64,000 bases of DNA from Lachnospiraceae bacterium (GCA_017428105.1 JAFRRM010000038.1:1-64000), one strand, 5' to 3'. Shown: positions 56,615 through 64,000, numbered from the stretch's first letter. Notes: a model not told the origin generated them from the sequence alone. Numbers and translations are program-made.

Positions 56615-58570
56615 ATGGCAGGACATCCTTTAATAATAGTAGAATCACCCACGAAAGAGCATACCATCAAGCGGTTTCTGGGCTCGAATTACAGCGTGAA
56701 GGCTTCCGGCGGCCATCTGCGGGATCTGCCGAAGAGCCGGATGGGCGTGGACATTGAGAACGACTACGAGCCGGAGTACATCTCCATCCGCGGCAAGGGC
56801 GACGTGATCAAGACCCTGAAGAACGAAGCGAAGAAGGCCACCAAGGTCTATCTGGCAACGGACCCGGACCGCGAAGGCGAAGCCATCGCGTGGCATCTGG
56901 CCTATCTGCTGAAGGACGTGAACCCGAAGCTGTACCGCATCAGCTTCAACGAGATCACGAAGGATGCGGTGAAAGCCGCGCTGGCCGATCCCCGCGCCAT
57001 TGACACGGAACTGGTGGACGCGCAGCAGGCGCGCCGCGTGCTGGACCGCGTGGCCGGCTATTCCGTGAGCCCGCTGCTGTGGAAGAAGATCAAGCGGGGC
57101 CTGTCCGCGGGCCGCGTGCAGTCCGCCACGCTGAACATGGTGGTGAGCCGGGACCGGGAGATCGACGCGTTCGATCCCGAGGAGTACTGGACCCTGGAGG
57201 CCGCCCTGACCGTGGAAGGCCGCAAAGCGCCGCTCATCCTGCAGTATGACAACAAGCCGCATGCGCTGAGATCGGAAGCGGACACGCAGGAGATGATCGC
57301 GTACCTGGCCGGCCGGCCGTTCGAGATCAGGTCCCTGACCAGCTCGCGCAAGCGCGTGAAGGCGCCCAACCCGTTCACCACCAGCACGCTGCAGCAGGAG
57401 GCCTCCCGCATCCTGGGCTTTTCGCCCTCCAAGACCATGCGCGTGGCCCAGACCCTGTACGAAGGCGTGAAGCTGGCGGAAGGCACCGTGGGCCTGATCA
57501 CCTATCTGCGTACGGACAGCACGAGGATCGGCGCGGAGGCGGACGCCGCCGCCCGGGCCTTCCTGAAGGATAAATACGGCGAGGAATTCGTGGGCAAAGG
57601 GGCGGCCGCCGCCAAAAAAGACGAGCGGATCCAGGACGCGCACGAAGCCATCCGCCCCACATCCATCGAGCGCACGCCGGAGAAGATCAGGGACCAGATG
57701 GGCCGCGATGAACTGCGGCTGTACCAGCTGATCTGGAACCGCTTCGCGGCCAGCCGCATGGCGGATTATCAGTACGACGCGGTGACGCTGACGGCCGCCG
57801 CCGGCGAAGCCGTTTTCAGGGCCGCCGCGCAGAACCCCGTCTTCCAGGGGTACCGCCTGCTGTACAATCACGAGGACAAGCAGAAGACCGACAGAAACCT
57901 GGTGGGCATCAATGAGGACAGCGTGCTGACGGATCCGCGCTTCACGCCGGAGCAGCATTTCACCCAGCCGCCCGCGCATTATACCGAGGCCTCCCTGGTG
58001 CAGAGCATGGAAGCCGCGGGCATCGGCCGGCCGTCCACCTACGCCCCCACGCTGGCGACGCTGATGGACCGCCATTATACGAGCCGCAAGGGCAAAAATG
58101 TGATCGCCACCGATCTGGGCCGCGCCGTGGACGACATGATCGTGAAGACGGTCCCCATGCTCGCGGACAGGAACTTTACCGCGGAGATGGAGACCCGTCT
58201 GGACAAAGTGGCCGAAGGCGAAGAAGACTGGAAGGAACTGCTCCGCACCTTCTACCCGCCTTTCAAGGAGAAGCTGGACACCGCCATGGACGAGCTGGAG
58301 CGCGTGCAGGTGAAGGACGAGGAGTCCGACGAAGTGTGCGAACTCTGCGGCCGCCGCATGGTGATCAAATACGGCCGCCACGGCAAATTCCTGGCCTGCC
58401 CGGGCTTCCCGGAGTGCAAAAACACCAAGCCGTTCCTGGAAGCGGCGGACGTGCCCTGCCCGCAGTGCGGGGGCAGGATGATCCTGCGCCGCACCGCCAA
58501 GGGGCGCCGGTTCTATGCCTGTGAAAACAAGGAATGCGGCTTCATGAGCTGGAACAAGCCGAAGGCGTAG
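56615..58570 (+). CDS. topA: DNA topoisomerase I
   Basis: Type IA enzyme that relaxes negative supercoils. The 651-residue protein begins with the Toprim domain (PLIIVESPTKEHTIKRFLG; TDPDREGEAIAWHL). It then has the active-site tyrosine in GLITYLRTDSTR and GIGRPSTYAPTLATLMDR. It ends with two topoisomerase C4 zinc fingers: CELCGRRMVIKYGRHGKFLACPGFPEC and CPQCGGRMILRRTAKGRRFYACENKEC. GACAGGAGA precedes the ATG. dprA followed by topA is the usual firmicute arrangement. Confidence 0.97.
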   Translation: MAGHPLIIVESPTKEHTIKRFLGSNYSVKASGGHLRDLPKSRMGVDIENDYEPEYISIRGKGDVIKTLKNEAKKATKVYLATDPDREGEAIAWHLAYLLKDVNPKLYRISFNEITKDAVKAALADPRAIDTELVDAQQARRVLDRVAGYSVSPLLWKKIKRGLSAGRVQSATLNMVVSRDREIDAFDPEEYWTLEAALTVEGRKAPLILQYDNKPHALRSEADTQEMIAYLAGRPFEIRSLTSSRKRVKAPNPFTTSTLQQEASRILGFSPSKTMRVAQTLYEGVKLAEGTVGLITYLRTDSTRIGAEADAAARAFLKDKYGEEFVGKGAAAAKKDERIQDAHEAIRPTSIERTPEKIRDQMGRDELRLYQLIWNRFAASRMADYQYDAVTLTAAAGEAVFRAAAQNPVFQGYRLLYNHEDKQKTDRNLVGINEDSVLTDPRFTPEQHFTQPPAHYTEASLVQSMEAAGIGRPSTYAPTLATLMDRHYTSRKGKNVIATDLGRAVDDMIVKTVPMLADRNFTAEMETRLDKVAEGEEDWKELLRTFYPPFKEKLDTAMDELERVQVKDEESDEVCELCGRRMVIKYGRHGKFLACPGFPECKNTKPFLEAADVPCPQCGGRMILRRTAKGRRFYACENKECGFMSWNKPKA

Positions 58571-58639
58571 GGGTATAACCGCCGCCGAGCCGTAATGCGG
58601 ACTTAAGCCCGGCACATTTCAGAAAAGAAGGAACCCCCT

Positions 58640-59785
58640 ATGGAATACAGAGAACTCGGAAACACCGGCCTCCGCGTGAGCGTGATCGGCATGGGCTGCG
58701 AAGGCTTCGCCGAAGACGGATATCGGGAGTGCGCCCGTATGTTTGATACGGCGGAACGCCTCGGCATCAACTATTTTGATCTCTACGCCTCGGACCCCGA
58801 AATGCGCCGTGCCGTCGGCCGAGCCCTGAAAGGCCGTCGGGACAGATTCCTGATTCAGTCGCACCTGTGCTCCGTCTGGAAAAACGGCCAGTACCTGCGC
58901 ACGCGGGACCTTGCCGAAGTGAAGGCCGGCTTTGAGGAAATGATGTCCCTCCTTCAGACCGATTACCTGGACGTCGGCATGATCCACTACTGTGATGCGC
59001 TGAGCGACTGGGAAACAATCTGCGAAAACGGCATCCTGGATTACGCGCGCCAGCTGAAAGCGGAAGGCCGGATCCGCCATATCGGCATGTCCAGCCACAA
59101 TCCGCTGGTAGCGCTGCGCGCCATCGAGGAAGGTGCCATGGAAGTCCTGATGTTTTCGGTCAACCCCTGCTACGACCTGCAGCCCGCGGACGAGGACGTG
59201 GAGGAGATCTGGGCGGACCGCAACTATCAGGCGCACCTGACGAACATGGACCCGGACCGGCAGCGGCTTTACGAGACCTGCCAGCGGAAAGGCGTCGGCA
59301 TTACGGTCATGAAGGCCTTTGCCGGCGGCGAACTGCTGGGCAGCAACCAGATCGCCGGCGTTTCCCTGACCGTGAACCAGTGTCTGTCCTACGCGCTGTC
59401 CCGTCCGGGCGTTTCCGTAGTCCTGGCCGGAGCTCACTCCGCGGCCGAACTGGAAAAAAGCGCCGCCTACTGTGAAGCTTCGCCGGCGGAGCGCGACTAT
59501 GCGCCGGGCCTTGCTTCGTTCCCCCGCGTAAGCTGGGTCGGACACTGCATGTACTGCAGCCACTGCGAGCCCTGTCCGAAGCAGATCGATATCGCATCCG
59601 TCACGAAATTCCTGCACCTGGCGAAAGCACAGGGTGGAATCCCGGAAACCGTCCGGGAACATTATAAGACACTGCCGCATCACGCGGGCGAATGCATCGC
59701 CTGCGGCGCCTGCGAGACCAGATGTCCCTTCGGAGTCGCGATCCGTGCCAATATGAAAGAAGCCGCCGCCGTTTTCGGCTTCTGA
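58640..59785 (+). CDS. Aldo/keto reductase with C-terminal 4Fe-4S ferredoxin-like domain
   Basis: 381 residues. The TIM-barrel AKR part begins MEYRELGNTGLRVSVIGMGCEGF and includes INYFDLYAS, HYCDALSDWE, IRHIGMSSHNP and GVGITVMKAFAGGELLG. The tail has two cysteine sets, CMYCSHCEPCPKQIDI and CIACGACETRCPFGV, for iron-sulfur clusters. Such AKR-ferredoxin proteins are common in anaerobes; the substrate is not known. AGAAGGAACCCCC is a weak ribosome site before ATG 58640. A terminator follows. Confidence 0.92.
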   Translation: MEYRELGNTGLRVSVIGMGCEGFAEDGYRECARMFDTAERLGINYFDLYASDPEMRRAVGRALKGRRDRFLIQSHLCSVWKNGQYLRTRDLAEVKAGFEEMMSLLQTDYLDVGMIHYCDALSDWETICENGILDYARQLKAEGRIRHIGMSSHNPLVALRAIEEGAMEVLMFSVNPCYDLQPADEDVEEIWADRNYQAHLTNMDPDRQRLYETCQRKGVGITVMKAFAGGELLGSNQIAGVSLTVNQCLSYALSRPGVSVVLAGAHSAAELEKSAAYCEASPAERDYAPGLASFPRVSWVGHCMYCSHCEPCPKQIDIASVTKFLHLAKAQGGIPETVREHYKTLPHHAGECIACGACETRCPFGVAIRANMKEAAAVFGF

Positions 59786-59811
59786 TCTTCTGAAATTCTG
59801 ATGATAATACC

Positions 59812-59843
59812 TGCCCGGGGGAGAGAAACCTCCGGGCACTTTT
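59812..59843 (+). terminator. Intrinsic terminator after the aldo/keto reductase gene
   Basis: TGCCCGGGGG pairs with CCTCCGGGCA (10 bp, one G-U) around a short A-rich loop and is followed by CTTTTG. Confidence 0.82.
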
Positions 59844-59900
59844 GAATATAATATTATTTTGAAAAATCTGGTTTGGCTTGTCCGTTTTCGGCCTTCCGGG

Positions 59901-59917
59901 TTGTTATATAGGTAGAG
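59901..59917 (+). promoter_or_regulatory. Conserved element before the first sigma gene, shared with the second module
   Basis: TTGTTATATAGGTAGAG lies just before the sigma ribosome site. A near copy, TTGTTATAGAGGTGAAA, lies at 60789-60805, each preceded by a GTCCG sequence. The match suggests an autoregulated ECF promoter (-10 region) present twice, or duplication of the whole module. Confidence 0.4.
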
Positions 59918-59929
59918 GGGGGTATGGAC

Positions 59930-60509
59930 ATGAACGATCAAGGGGAAAAACAGGGGGAAATATCGGCGCAGAAAGCTACCGTCGCTTTCTTGACGGCGAA
60001 GAGGAAGGGCTCGCGGAGATTGTAAGAGAATATCAGAATGGGCTGATTGCTTTTCTGCAAAGCTTTGTTTGGGATTATTGTGAAGCAGAAGAACTGGCCC
60101 AGACAGTTTTCTTTAAATTATGGAGCCGGAAACCTGTGTTCCGGGAAGAGTGCAGGTTTAAAACATGGCTCTTTACAATGGCACGTAATGCGGCCGTGGA
60201 TTGGCTTAGAAAAAAGAGCAGAATCGCAGACGATCCTGCAGAGGATTACGAAAGCAACTTCACAGATGAGTTGGATCCGGAACAATTCTTTATCCAGAAG
60301 GAGCAGCAAAGCGCCTTTGTCAAGGCCCTTCCAAAACTTCCTTCGGATTACCGCCGGGTGATCGAGCTCGTTTATCTCGAAAATTTATCGCACAGAGAGG
60401 CTGGATTGATCATGGGCAAAAATGCGCGTCAGATTCGGAATCTCCTGTTTCGCGCAAAAAAACACTGAAGGTGAAAATGCTGCAGGATGGATATGAGGGG
60501 GGACTGTAA
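59930..60509 (+). pseudogene. ECF-type sigma-70 factor gene with two homopolymer frameshifts
   Basis: The sigma reading frame is clear: SYRRFLDGEEEGLAEIVREYQNGLIAFLQSFV (region 2), ECRFKTWLFTMARNAAVDWLRK (2.3-2.4) and PSDYRRVIELVYLENLSHREAGLIMGKNARQIRNLLFRAKK (region 4). Its natural start, ATG 59930 behind AGAGGGGGG, is in another frame and reads MNDQGEKQG before the G5 run at 59953-59957. One extra G would join it to the sigma frame. At the 3' end the frame stops early after the A7 run (60456-60462); one extra A gives RAKKTLKVKMLQDGYEGGL and a stop at 60509, a normal ECF end. A TTG at 59878 opens the frame artificially. The gene is decayed, phase-variable, or carries assembly errors. Confidence 0.7.
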
Positions 60510-60926
60510 ATGATGCCCTTGGAAAAAGAATGAAAGAATTGACGAATGACCGGAACTCATTCTAAAACTATGGGCAGTATATCAAGGCTGTAATATGGTT
60601 AGAACTGTGATAATCTAACTAAATCATATATTTGACTTAGCTGAACTTGTGGGGTGTTCGGAAGAGGGGAATGACAGGAAAACGGAGTGCAGAAAAGTAC
60701 CTGTGAAACGGAACGGAATGTAATCTCTGTTGCTTGAGCAGGATTTCTGAATAAATATGTTCTTTGTGTCTGTTTATGTCCGCCTGGATTGTTATAGAGG
60801 TGAAAGATGATTACTCTTGCTCGACCGATGGATGGTGAGTATCAGCTGGCCATTGAAGGAGAAAAACAGCTATTGACATGAAATATAGAAAACAAGGTGA
60901 GACGTTTTTACCTTCTATTCGTCTAA
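60510..60926 (+). other. A+T-rich degenerate region after the sigma gene
   Basis: No intact gene is seen. Directly after the restored sigma stop, ATG ATG opens a 7-codon frame (MMPLEKE), and a one-base shift continues it as MKELTNDRNSF before another stop. This looks like the eroded start of the gene that normally follows the sigma factor. Further on, at 60807, a 24-codon frame begins (MITLARPMDGEYQLAIEGEKQLLT) behind the copy of the sigma-module promoter element. The rest shows no coding pattern. Confidence 0.5.
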
Positions 60927-61028
60927 ATGATAAAGGCAGTCAATGCTATGCTGAAAAATCAGCGTCAAATTCGGAAACTTCTTGATCGGGCAAGGAAATC
61001 TGTGAAAGCAGAACTTCTGATAGAATGA
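60927..61028 (+). pseudogene. Remnant of a second ECF sigma factor (region 4 end)
   Basis: A 33-codon frame reads MIKAVNAMLKNQRQIRKLLDRARKSVKAELLIE. Residues from LKNQRQIRKLL onward match the end of the sigma gene at 59930 (GKNARQIRNLLFRAKK), that is, the last helix of region 4.2. Regions 2 and 3 are missing. A promoter-like element at 60789 similar to that of the first sigma gene lies upstream, so this appears to be a second module with most of its sigma gene deleted. Confidence 0.55.
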
Positions 61029-61238
61029 ATCGATGGAGATTTTGGAGAGAACAAAGCATCATGGTGACAAAGTCTTTTCAGGAAGGGAAATCGGGAAAGA
61101 AGAATATGAGCAGGAAGTCCAAGAGAGATTCTCCAAAGGGAGGAGATTGGAGTTGAATGCTTAACTGCATATTTAGTGAAAATATGCATAAATGGCTTGT
61201 GCACACATAAATTCATAGAAGGATAAAGGAGTACGAGG
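61029..61238 (+). other. Short gap with two overlapping 43-codon frames
   Basis: Two small frames overlap here: 61025-61156 (MNRWRFWREQ..., overlapping the sigma remnant's stop) and 61033-61164 (MEILERTKHHGDKV...EEYEQEVQERF). Neither has a recognisable match or a good ribosome site; they may be remains of a gene downstream of the sigma factor. AGGATAAAGGAG just before 61239 serves the next gene. Confidence 0.3.
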
Positions 61239-62246
61239 ATGAGAAAATCGATTATTGCAGCACTGATGTCTTTTGTTGTTGCCATCTCGGGAGGAACCAA
61301 CGGCTTGAAAATTGAGGCACAGACTCTCAATCAGGCCAATAATTATATCCTGAGGGAAGATGGATCCCGGGGGACTGCGACTGTAGAAGAGATTGACAGA
61401 ATGGTCTTTGAAAGAAACAGAGCTATTATATCCGGTGACAAAGAGGAGGAAACAAAGATCCAGCAGGCAATATATGATGCCGGTGTGTATCCAAGTACAG
61501 AGGAAGAATTAAAGCCTTTCTTTTCTGACAACAGAAATGACTTTCCGGATAAAGGAACATCAAGTGTTTCTTACGATACGACATATTATACTGTTACCGC
61601 CGGTAATGGAATTGTATATGAAATAAAACGGATTATTACACATCCAACAACCAGTTCCAATCTGTTTCATTCAGCAGCAGTTAATAATAAAACCATCTCG
61701 TCCAGCGTTGCAGCAGGTGCTTATCAGTTGTGCAAGGTGACGGGAACACTGGTGTCAGGATATGCATATTCCGTGTTTAATGCCTTTATCACAGCATATG
61801 ATGCTCTCCATTCTATTATCACTGGCTTTTCTGCGTCAACAGTGGTATACAATATTACAGCAAGTTATGCATGTGCTGCGTTGGAACAGGTAAGTTTTTA
61901 TCAATATAAAAACGGCAGTTACTGGACTCCGTTTGCCTCAAGCAGTTATATACAAACAGGATTCAGCAGTACGATCTTTAGTACGAATTATTCCGGAGGA
62001 AGTCAGCAGGGGTTGAATATGGACGTCAGTCAACAACAGGATACGCTTTACTCAACCTATTCATTAACGTCTACACATACGGGATATAATACAGCGGATA
62101 TTCTGAACAGATATTTTAGCACCTACATCTTTGACAAAAAGTCTCAAGTGACAAGTGTCAGCTTCTTCCATAATGCAAATGGCGTCAGCAAGCATATTAA
62201 GACATTGGGAATGCTGTGCCCGACAACATTGTCAGACATTTCCTGA
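61239..62246 (+). CDS. Secreted protein of unknown function, A+T-rich gene
   Basis: The 335-residue protein has a signal peptide (MRKSIIAALMSFVVAISGGTNG). A charged region (about 30-110) contains EEIDRMVFERNRAIISGDKEEETKIQQAIYDAGVYPSTEEELKPF. A long Ser/Thr/Tyr-rich part follows with VSYDTTYYTVTAGNGIVYEIKRIITHP and alternating small and aromatic residues, suggesting beta structure. No catalytic motif or anchor is recognised. The gene is A+T-rich like the protease at 50886. It follows the two broken sigma modules and may have been their target. Confidence 0.65.
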   Translation: MRKSIIAALMSFVVAISGGTNGLKIEAQTLNQANNYILREDGSRGTATVEEIDRMVFERNRAIISGDKEEETKIQQAIYDAGVYPSTEEELKPFFSDNRNDFPDKGTSSVSYDTTYYTVTAGNGIVYEIKRIITHPTTSSNLFHSAAVNNKTISSSVAAGAYQLCKVTGTLVSGYAYSVFNAFITAYDALHSIITGFSASTVVYNITASYACAALEQVSFYQYKNGSYWTPFASSSYIQTGFSSTIFSTNYSGGSQQGLNMDVSQQQDTLYSTYSLTSTHTGYNTADILNRYFSTYIFDKKSQVTSVSFFHNANGVSKHIKTLGMLCPTTLSDIS

Positions 62247-62276
62247 CGCGGTGATGCATGAAAAAGGAGGTTTATG

Positions 62277-62786
62277 ATGCGAATGCAAAAAAGAGTGCTT
62301 CTTATTATTGCAGCTGCTGTTTTGATTTTGCTCGGCGTGTGGCGTTTCTGGCCGCGCTCTCTGACGCGGATAGGCAATATGCCGGAAACCGGATTCAGCA
62401 AAGCCCGGGCGAATACGGTCATTTTTGCGACTGAAAACGGGAACCTGAAAATGGATACGTATGTGCTCGATATATCCGGCAGACCGGAAAAGCGGGCGGA
62501 AATGATAAAGATTCTGTCTTCGGTCGGATACCGGCAGGACCTGCGGAATCTGGTCAGCTGGCTGTGGAACGGCATTTCGGTAAGCGGCAGTGATAAAACC
62601 GCTTCCGTATTCCTGTCGTGGGGATCGGATGCGGAAGAGAGCTGCCGGATCGAATTCCTCTCGGGCGGCCTGGTCGCTGTTGCCCCGGGAGACGGAGAAC
62701 GCAGTTTCCTGTATCATCCGACCGATCAAAGTGTTTTGAATGAAATCGCCGGCTTTATTCAGAGAGAGGGAGAACTGAGTCATTAA
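62277..62786 (+). CDS. Small membrane-anchored protein of unknown function
   Basis: The 169-residue protein has one N-terminal helix (MQKRVLLIIAAAVLILLGVWRFW) and a soluble external domain. That domain includes NTVIFATENGNLKMDTYVLDISG, MIKILSSVGYRQDLRNLVSW and ASVFLSWGSDAEESCRIEF. AGGAGG ends 6 nt before ATG 62277; neighbouring ATGs at 62274 and 62283 fit less well. Composition is intermediate between the A+T-rich island and the chromosome. Unknown; it may respond to or accompany the secreted protein upstream. Confidence 0.6.
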   Translation: MRMQKRVLLIIAAAVLILLGVWRFWPRSLTRIGNMPETGFSKARANTVIFATENGNLKMDTYVLDISGRPEKRAEMIKILSSVGYRQDLRNLVSWLWNGISVSGSDKTASVFLSWGSDAEESCRIEFLSGGLVAVAPGDGERSFLYHPTDQSVLNEIAGFIQREGELSH

Positions 62787-62881
62787 GGATGCAGACACGC
62801 CGCGCCGGGAGAAAAACAGGGGCTTCCCGTGAATCCGGAGCATTGGGGCGGTGCCATAGACGGCGGCATAATGTGCACAGG

Positions 62882-62908
62882 ACGGCTGTCGGATGACGGC
62901 CGTTTTTT
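62882..62908 (+). terminator. Intrinsic terminator before codY
   Basis: ACGGCTGTC and GACGGCCGT form a 9-bp stem (one G-U) with a GGAT loop, followed by six T residues. It isolates codY from the upstream transcript. Confidence 0.92.
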
Positions 62909-62929
62909 GTTGGGGAAAATAAAACTTTG

Positions 62930-62944
62930 AATTGTCTGAATATT
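62930..62944 (+). promoter_or_regulatory. CodY box in front of codY (autoregulation)
   Basis: AATTGTCTGAATATT matches the known CodY operator AATTTTCWGAAAATT at 13 of 15 positions. It lies immediately upstream of and overlapping the likely -35 region of codY, a position suited to repression, and implies negative autoregulation by branched-chain amino acids and GTP. Confidence 0.75.
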
Positions 62945-62946
62945 GC

Positions 62947-62975
62947 TTGCGGTCCCGGCAAAATCGTGATAATAT
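62947..62975 (+). promoter_or_regulatory. Probable codY promoter
   Basis: TTGCGG (62947-62952) with TAATAT (62970-62975) at 17 nt spacing; a TTGCTT at 62943 is an alternative -35. ATG 63024 follows about 48 nt later. Confidence 0.5.
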
Positions 62976-63023
62976 AAAAATATGTTTTCGAAGTGAAATC
63001 TGTTTATCCGGCAGGAGGCGAAA

Positions 63024-63773
63024 ATGAGCGTACAATTACTGGACAAGATGAGAAGAATCAACAAACTGCTGCATTACGACGACAGCAACGTGGTCTCCTT
63101 CGGGGACATTTCCCGCGTGATGGGCGTGGAGTTCGGCGCTGGCGTCGTGGTGATCAGCGGCAAGGGAAAGATCCTGGGGCTGGGACAGCCGCCGTTCGAT
63201 CCGCTGTGGCCGCAGCTGCAGGTGGGGGATTTCCTGCCGTCGGAGCTGAACGAGCGGCTGCTGAACATCCTGTCCACGCAGGAGAACGCGAGCCTGCAGG
63301 CGCTGGGATTTCCGGAGGAGGCGTGCGAGCGGCTGAAAGCCGTCATCGCGCCGGTGGAGATCTCGCGGGTGCGGCTGGGGACGCTGTTCATCTACCGCGA
63401 AGAAAAGGGCTTTGACGTGGATGACATCATCCTGACCGAGCACGCGACCATGATCATCGGGCTGGAGATGCGCCGCTCTTTAAGCGAGGAGGCGTCGCGC
63501 GAATTCCGCATGCAGCAGGCGGCCCGGTCGGCAGCGGCCACGCTGTCCGCGTCGGAGATGAAGGCGGTGCGCTGCATCCTGGACGAGCTGGGCGGCACGG
63601 AGGGCATCCTGGTGGCCAGCAACATCGCGGACCGGATGGGCATCACGCGGTCCGTCATCGTCAACGCCCTGCGGAAACTGGAGAGTGCGGAGATCATCGA
63701 ATCCCGCTCGTCGGGCATGCGCGGGACGTATATCCGGGTCCTGAACGGCCTGATCGAGGATGAACTGAAATAA
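63024..63773 (+). CDS. codY: GTP-sensing global transcriptional regulator CodY
   Basis: Represses nutrient-limitation genes when branched-chain amino acids and GTP are plentiful. The 249-residue protein has the GAF ligand domain (LLDKMRRINKLLHYDDSNVVSFGDISRVMGVEFGAGVVVIS) and the winged helix-turn-helix NIADRMGITRSVIVNALRKLESAEIIESRSSGMRGTYIRVLN, which is almost invariant in CodY. AGGAGG precedes the ATG. In Bacillus, codY lies downstream of dprA-topA with trmFO, xerC-like and clpQY genes between; here those are absent and other genes occupy the gap. An IlvD/Edd gene follows. Confidence 0.97.
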   Translation: MSVQLLDKMRRINKLLHYDDSNVVSFGDISRVMGVEFGAGVVVISGKGKILGLGQPPFDPLWPQLQVGDFLPSELNERLLNILSTQENASLQALGFPEEACERLKAVIAPVEISRVRLGTLFIYREEKGFDVDDIILTEHATMIIGLEMRRSLSEEASREFRMQQAARSAAATLSASEMKAVRCILDELGGTEGILVASNIADRMGITRSVIVNALRKLESAEIIESRSSGMRGTYIRVLNGLIEDELK

Positions 63774-63819
63774 AGAAAGACCGGGTCGGACCGGAGAAAG
63801 GATCAGGGAGAACGGTACC

Positions 63820-64000
63820 ATGGCGATTCATAACCATGACGTGGACGACCGCACGCAGGGCTATTACGTCGGCCTGATGCACGCGTGCGGCTACGGAGAC
63901 AAAGATCTGAGGAACCCGGTGATCGGGATCGTCAATTCCTATACGGACGCCAACCCCGGGCATCAGCCCCTGCGCGAACTGGCGCAGCATGTGAAGGAAG
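63820..64000 (+). CDS. Dihydroxy-acid dehydratase, IlvD/Edd family (5' part; cut by window end)
   Basis: The first 60 codons read MAIHNHDVDDRTQGYYVGLMHACGYGDKDLRNPVIGIVNSYTDANPGHQPLRELAQHVKE. PVIGIVNSYTDANPGHQPLRELA is the conserved N-terminal IlvD/Edd signature (IgixNSytdinPGHxhlrela). Branched-chain amino acid synthesis is the typical role, which fits with codY 46 nt upstream, but sugar-acid dehydratases of the same family cannot be excluded from this fragment. The front end NHDVDDRTQGYYVGL differs from the standard IlvD start (SxxxTxGxxRAxxRA). Confidence 0.85.
   Translation, partial: MAIHNHDVDDRTQGYYVGLMHACGYGDKDLRNPVIGIVNSYTDANPGHQPLRELAQHVKE

Noticed and set aside
56645..58615. A 656-codon minus-strand open frame opposite topA
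   Set aside because: Antisense of topoisomerase I with no recognisable domain.
59878..59929. TTG at 59878 as the true start of the sigma factor
   Set aside because: No ribosome site precedes it, the added residues are unlike any sigma factor, and the region overlaps the conserved promoter-like element; a frameshifted start at ATG 59930 explains the data better.
1..64000. tRNA, rRNA or known riboswitch
   Set aside because: No TPsiC-type GGTTCGAATCC motif, cloverleaf or conserved riboswitch core was seen in the intergenic regions read by eye; a covariance-model search was not possible here.

Overview
The window looks like a chromosomal segment of a G+C-rich Gram-positive anaerobe of the Clostridia (Firmicutes/Bacillota). 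The evidence is a CodY regulator, a complete Rnf ferredoxin:NAD oxidoreductase operon with its flavin transferase ApbE, a LytR-CpsA-Psr (LCP) wall-polymer transferase, the firmicute-type order yifB-dprA-topA...codY, and no lipid A or outer-membrane genes. No rRNA, tRNA or CRISPR array was found. Most DNA is G+C-rich, but two stretches (about 50.7-52.6 kb and 59.9-62.3 kb) are clearly A+T-rich and carry secreted proteins and broken sigma-factor genes.

Layout. 1-2.2 kb (minus): the end of an MscS channel and a membrane-anchored protein with a Thr/Glu/Pro stalk. 2.3-25.1 kb (plus): a long cell-surface glycan locus. It holds an LCP protein, a membrane/cupin hybrid, a sugar ketoisomerase, a sugar aminotransferase, a FemAB-like acyltransferase, an initiating phosphoglycosyl transferase, a second PLP-fold protein, five ATP-grasp proteins, an opine-type dehydrogenase, two CapA-like phosphatases, two acyltransferases, a Wzx flippase and RfbA. 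25.1-28.6 kb (minus): a nucleotidyltransferase-like protein, a Wzy-like polymerase/ligase and an APH-like kinase. 28.8-31.9 kb: a secreted LRR/Ig-repeat protein and a Wzz-like co-polymerase whose external part is an Ig-like domain.

32-36.3 kb (plus): VanZ-like protein, BrnQ, VanX-like dipeptidase, and a redox module (TlpA-like lipoprotein, 44-residue CxxC protein, polyferredoxin). 36.3-45.1 kb (minus): rnfCDGEAB-apbE, a NusG-domain-II protein, a Gx-type transporter and a MATE transporter fused to a cytidylate-kinase-like domain. 45.4-50.6 kb (plus): dxr, a DUF362 protein, a putative metallopeptidase bracketed by palindromic repeats, and a MalY/PatB-type lyase. 50.9-52.6 kb: an A+T-rich S1-type serine protease and a lipoprotein. 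52.8-59.8 kb: yifB, dprA, a flavin-binding protein, topA and an aldo/keto reductase. 59.9-62.8 kb: decayed ECF sigma modules and secreted or membrane proteins of unknown role. 62.9-64 kb: codY with a near-consensus CodY box, then the start of an IlvD/Edd dehydratase.

How the parts fit together. The 2.3-31.9 kb locus holds most steps of a Wzx/Wzy-type surface polysaccharide: nucleotide-sugar activation (RfbA), amino-sugar formation, priming, flipping, polymerisation, chain-length control and transfer to the wall. Its unusual core is the set of four sugar-transfer-type ATP-grasp proteins interleaved with an opine dehydrogenase, a fifth ATP-grasp and two CapA proteins, which suggests (inference) an amino-acid- or opine-decorated glycan. 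The Rnf operon supplies ion-motive force or NADH from ferredoxin, with ApbE flavinylating RnfG and RnfD. A 32-nt palindromic repeat occurs at four intergenic sites between 33.9 and 49.4 kb.
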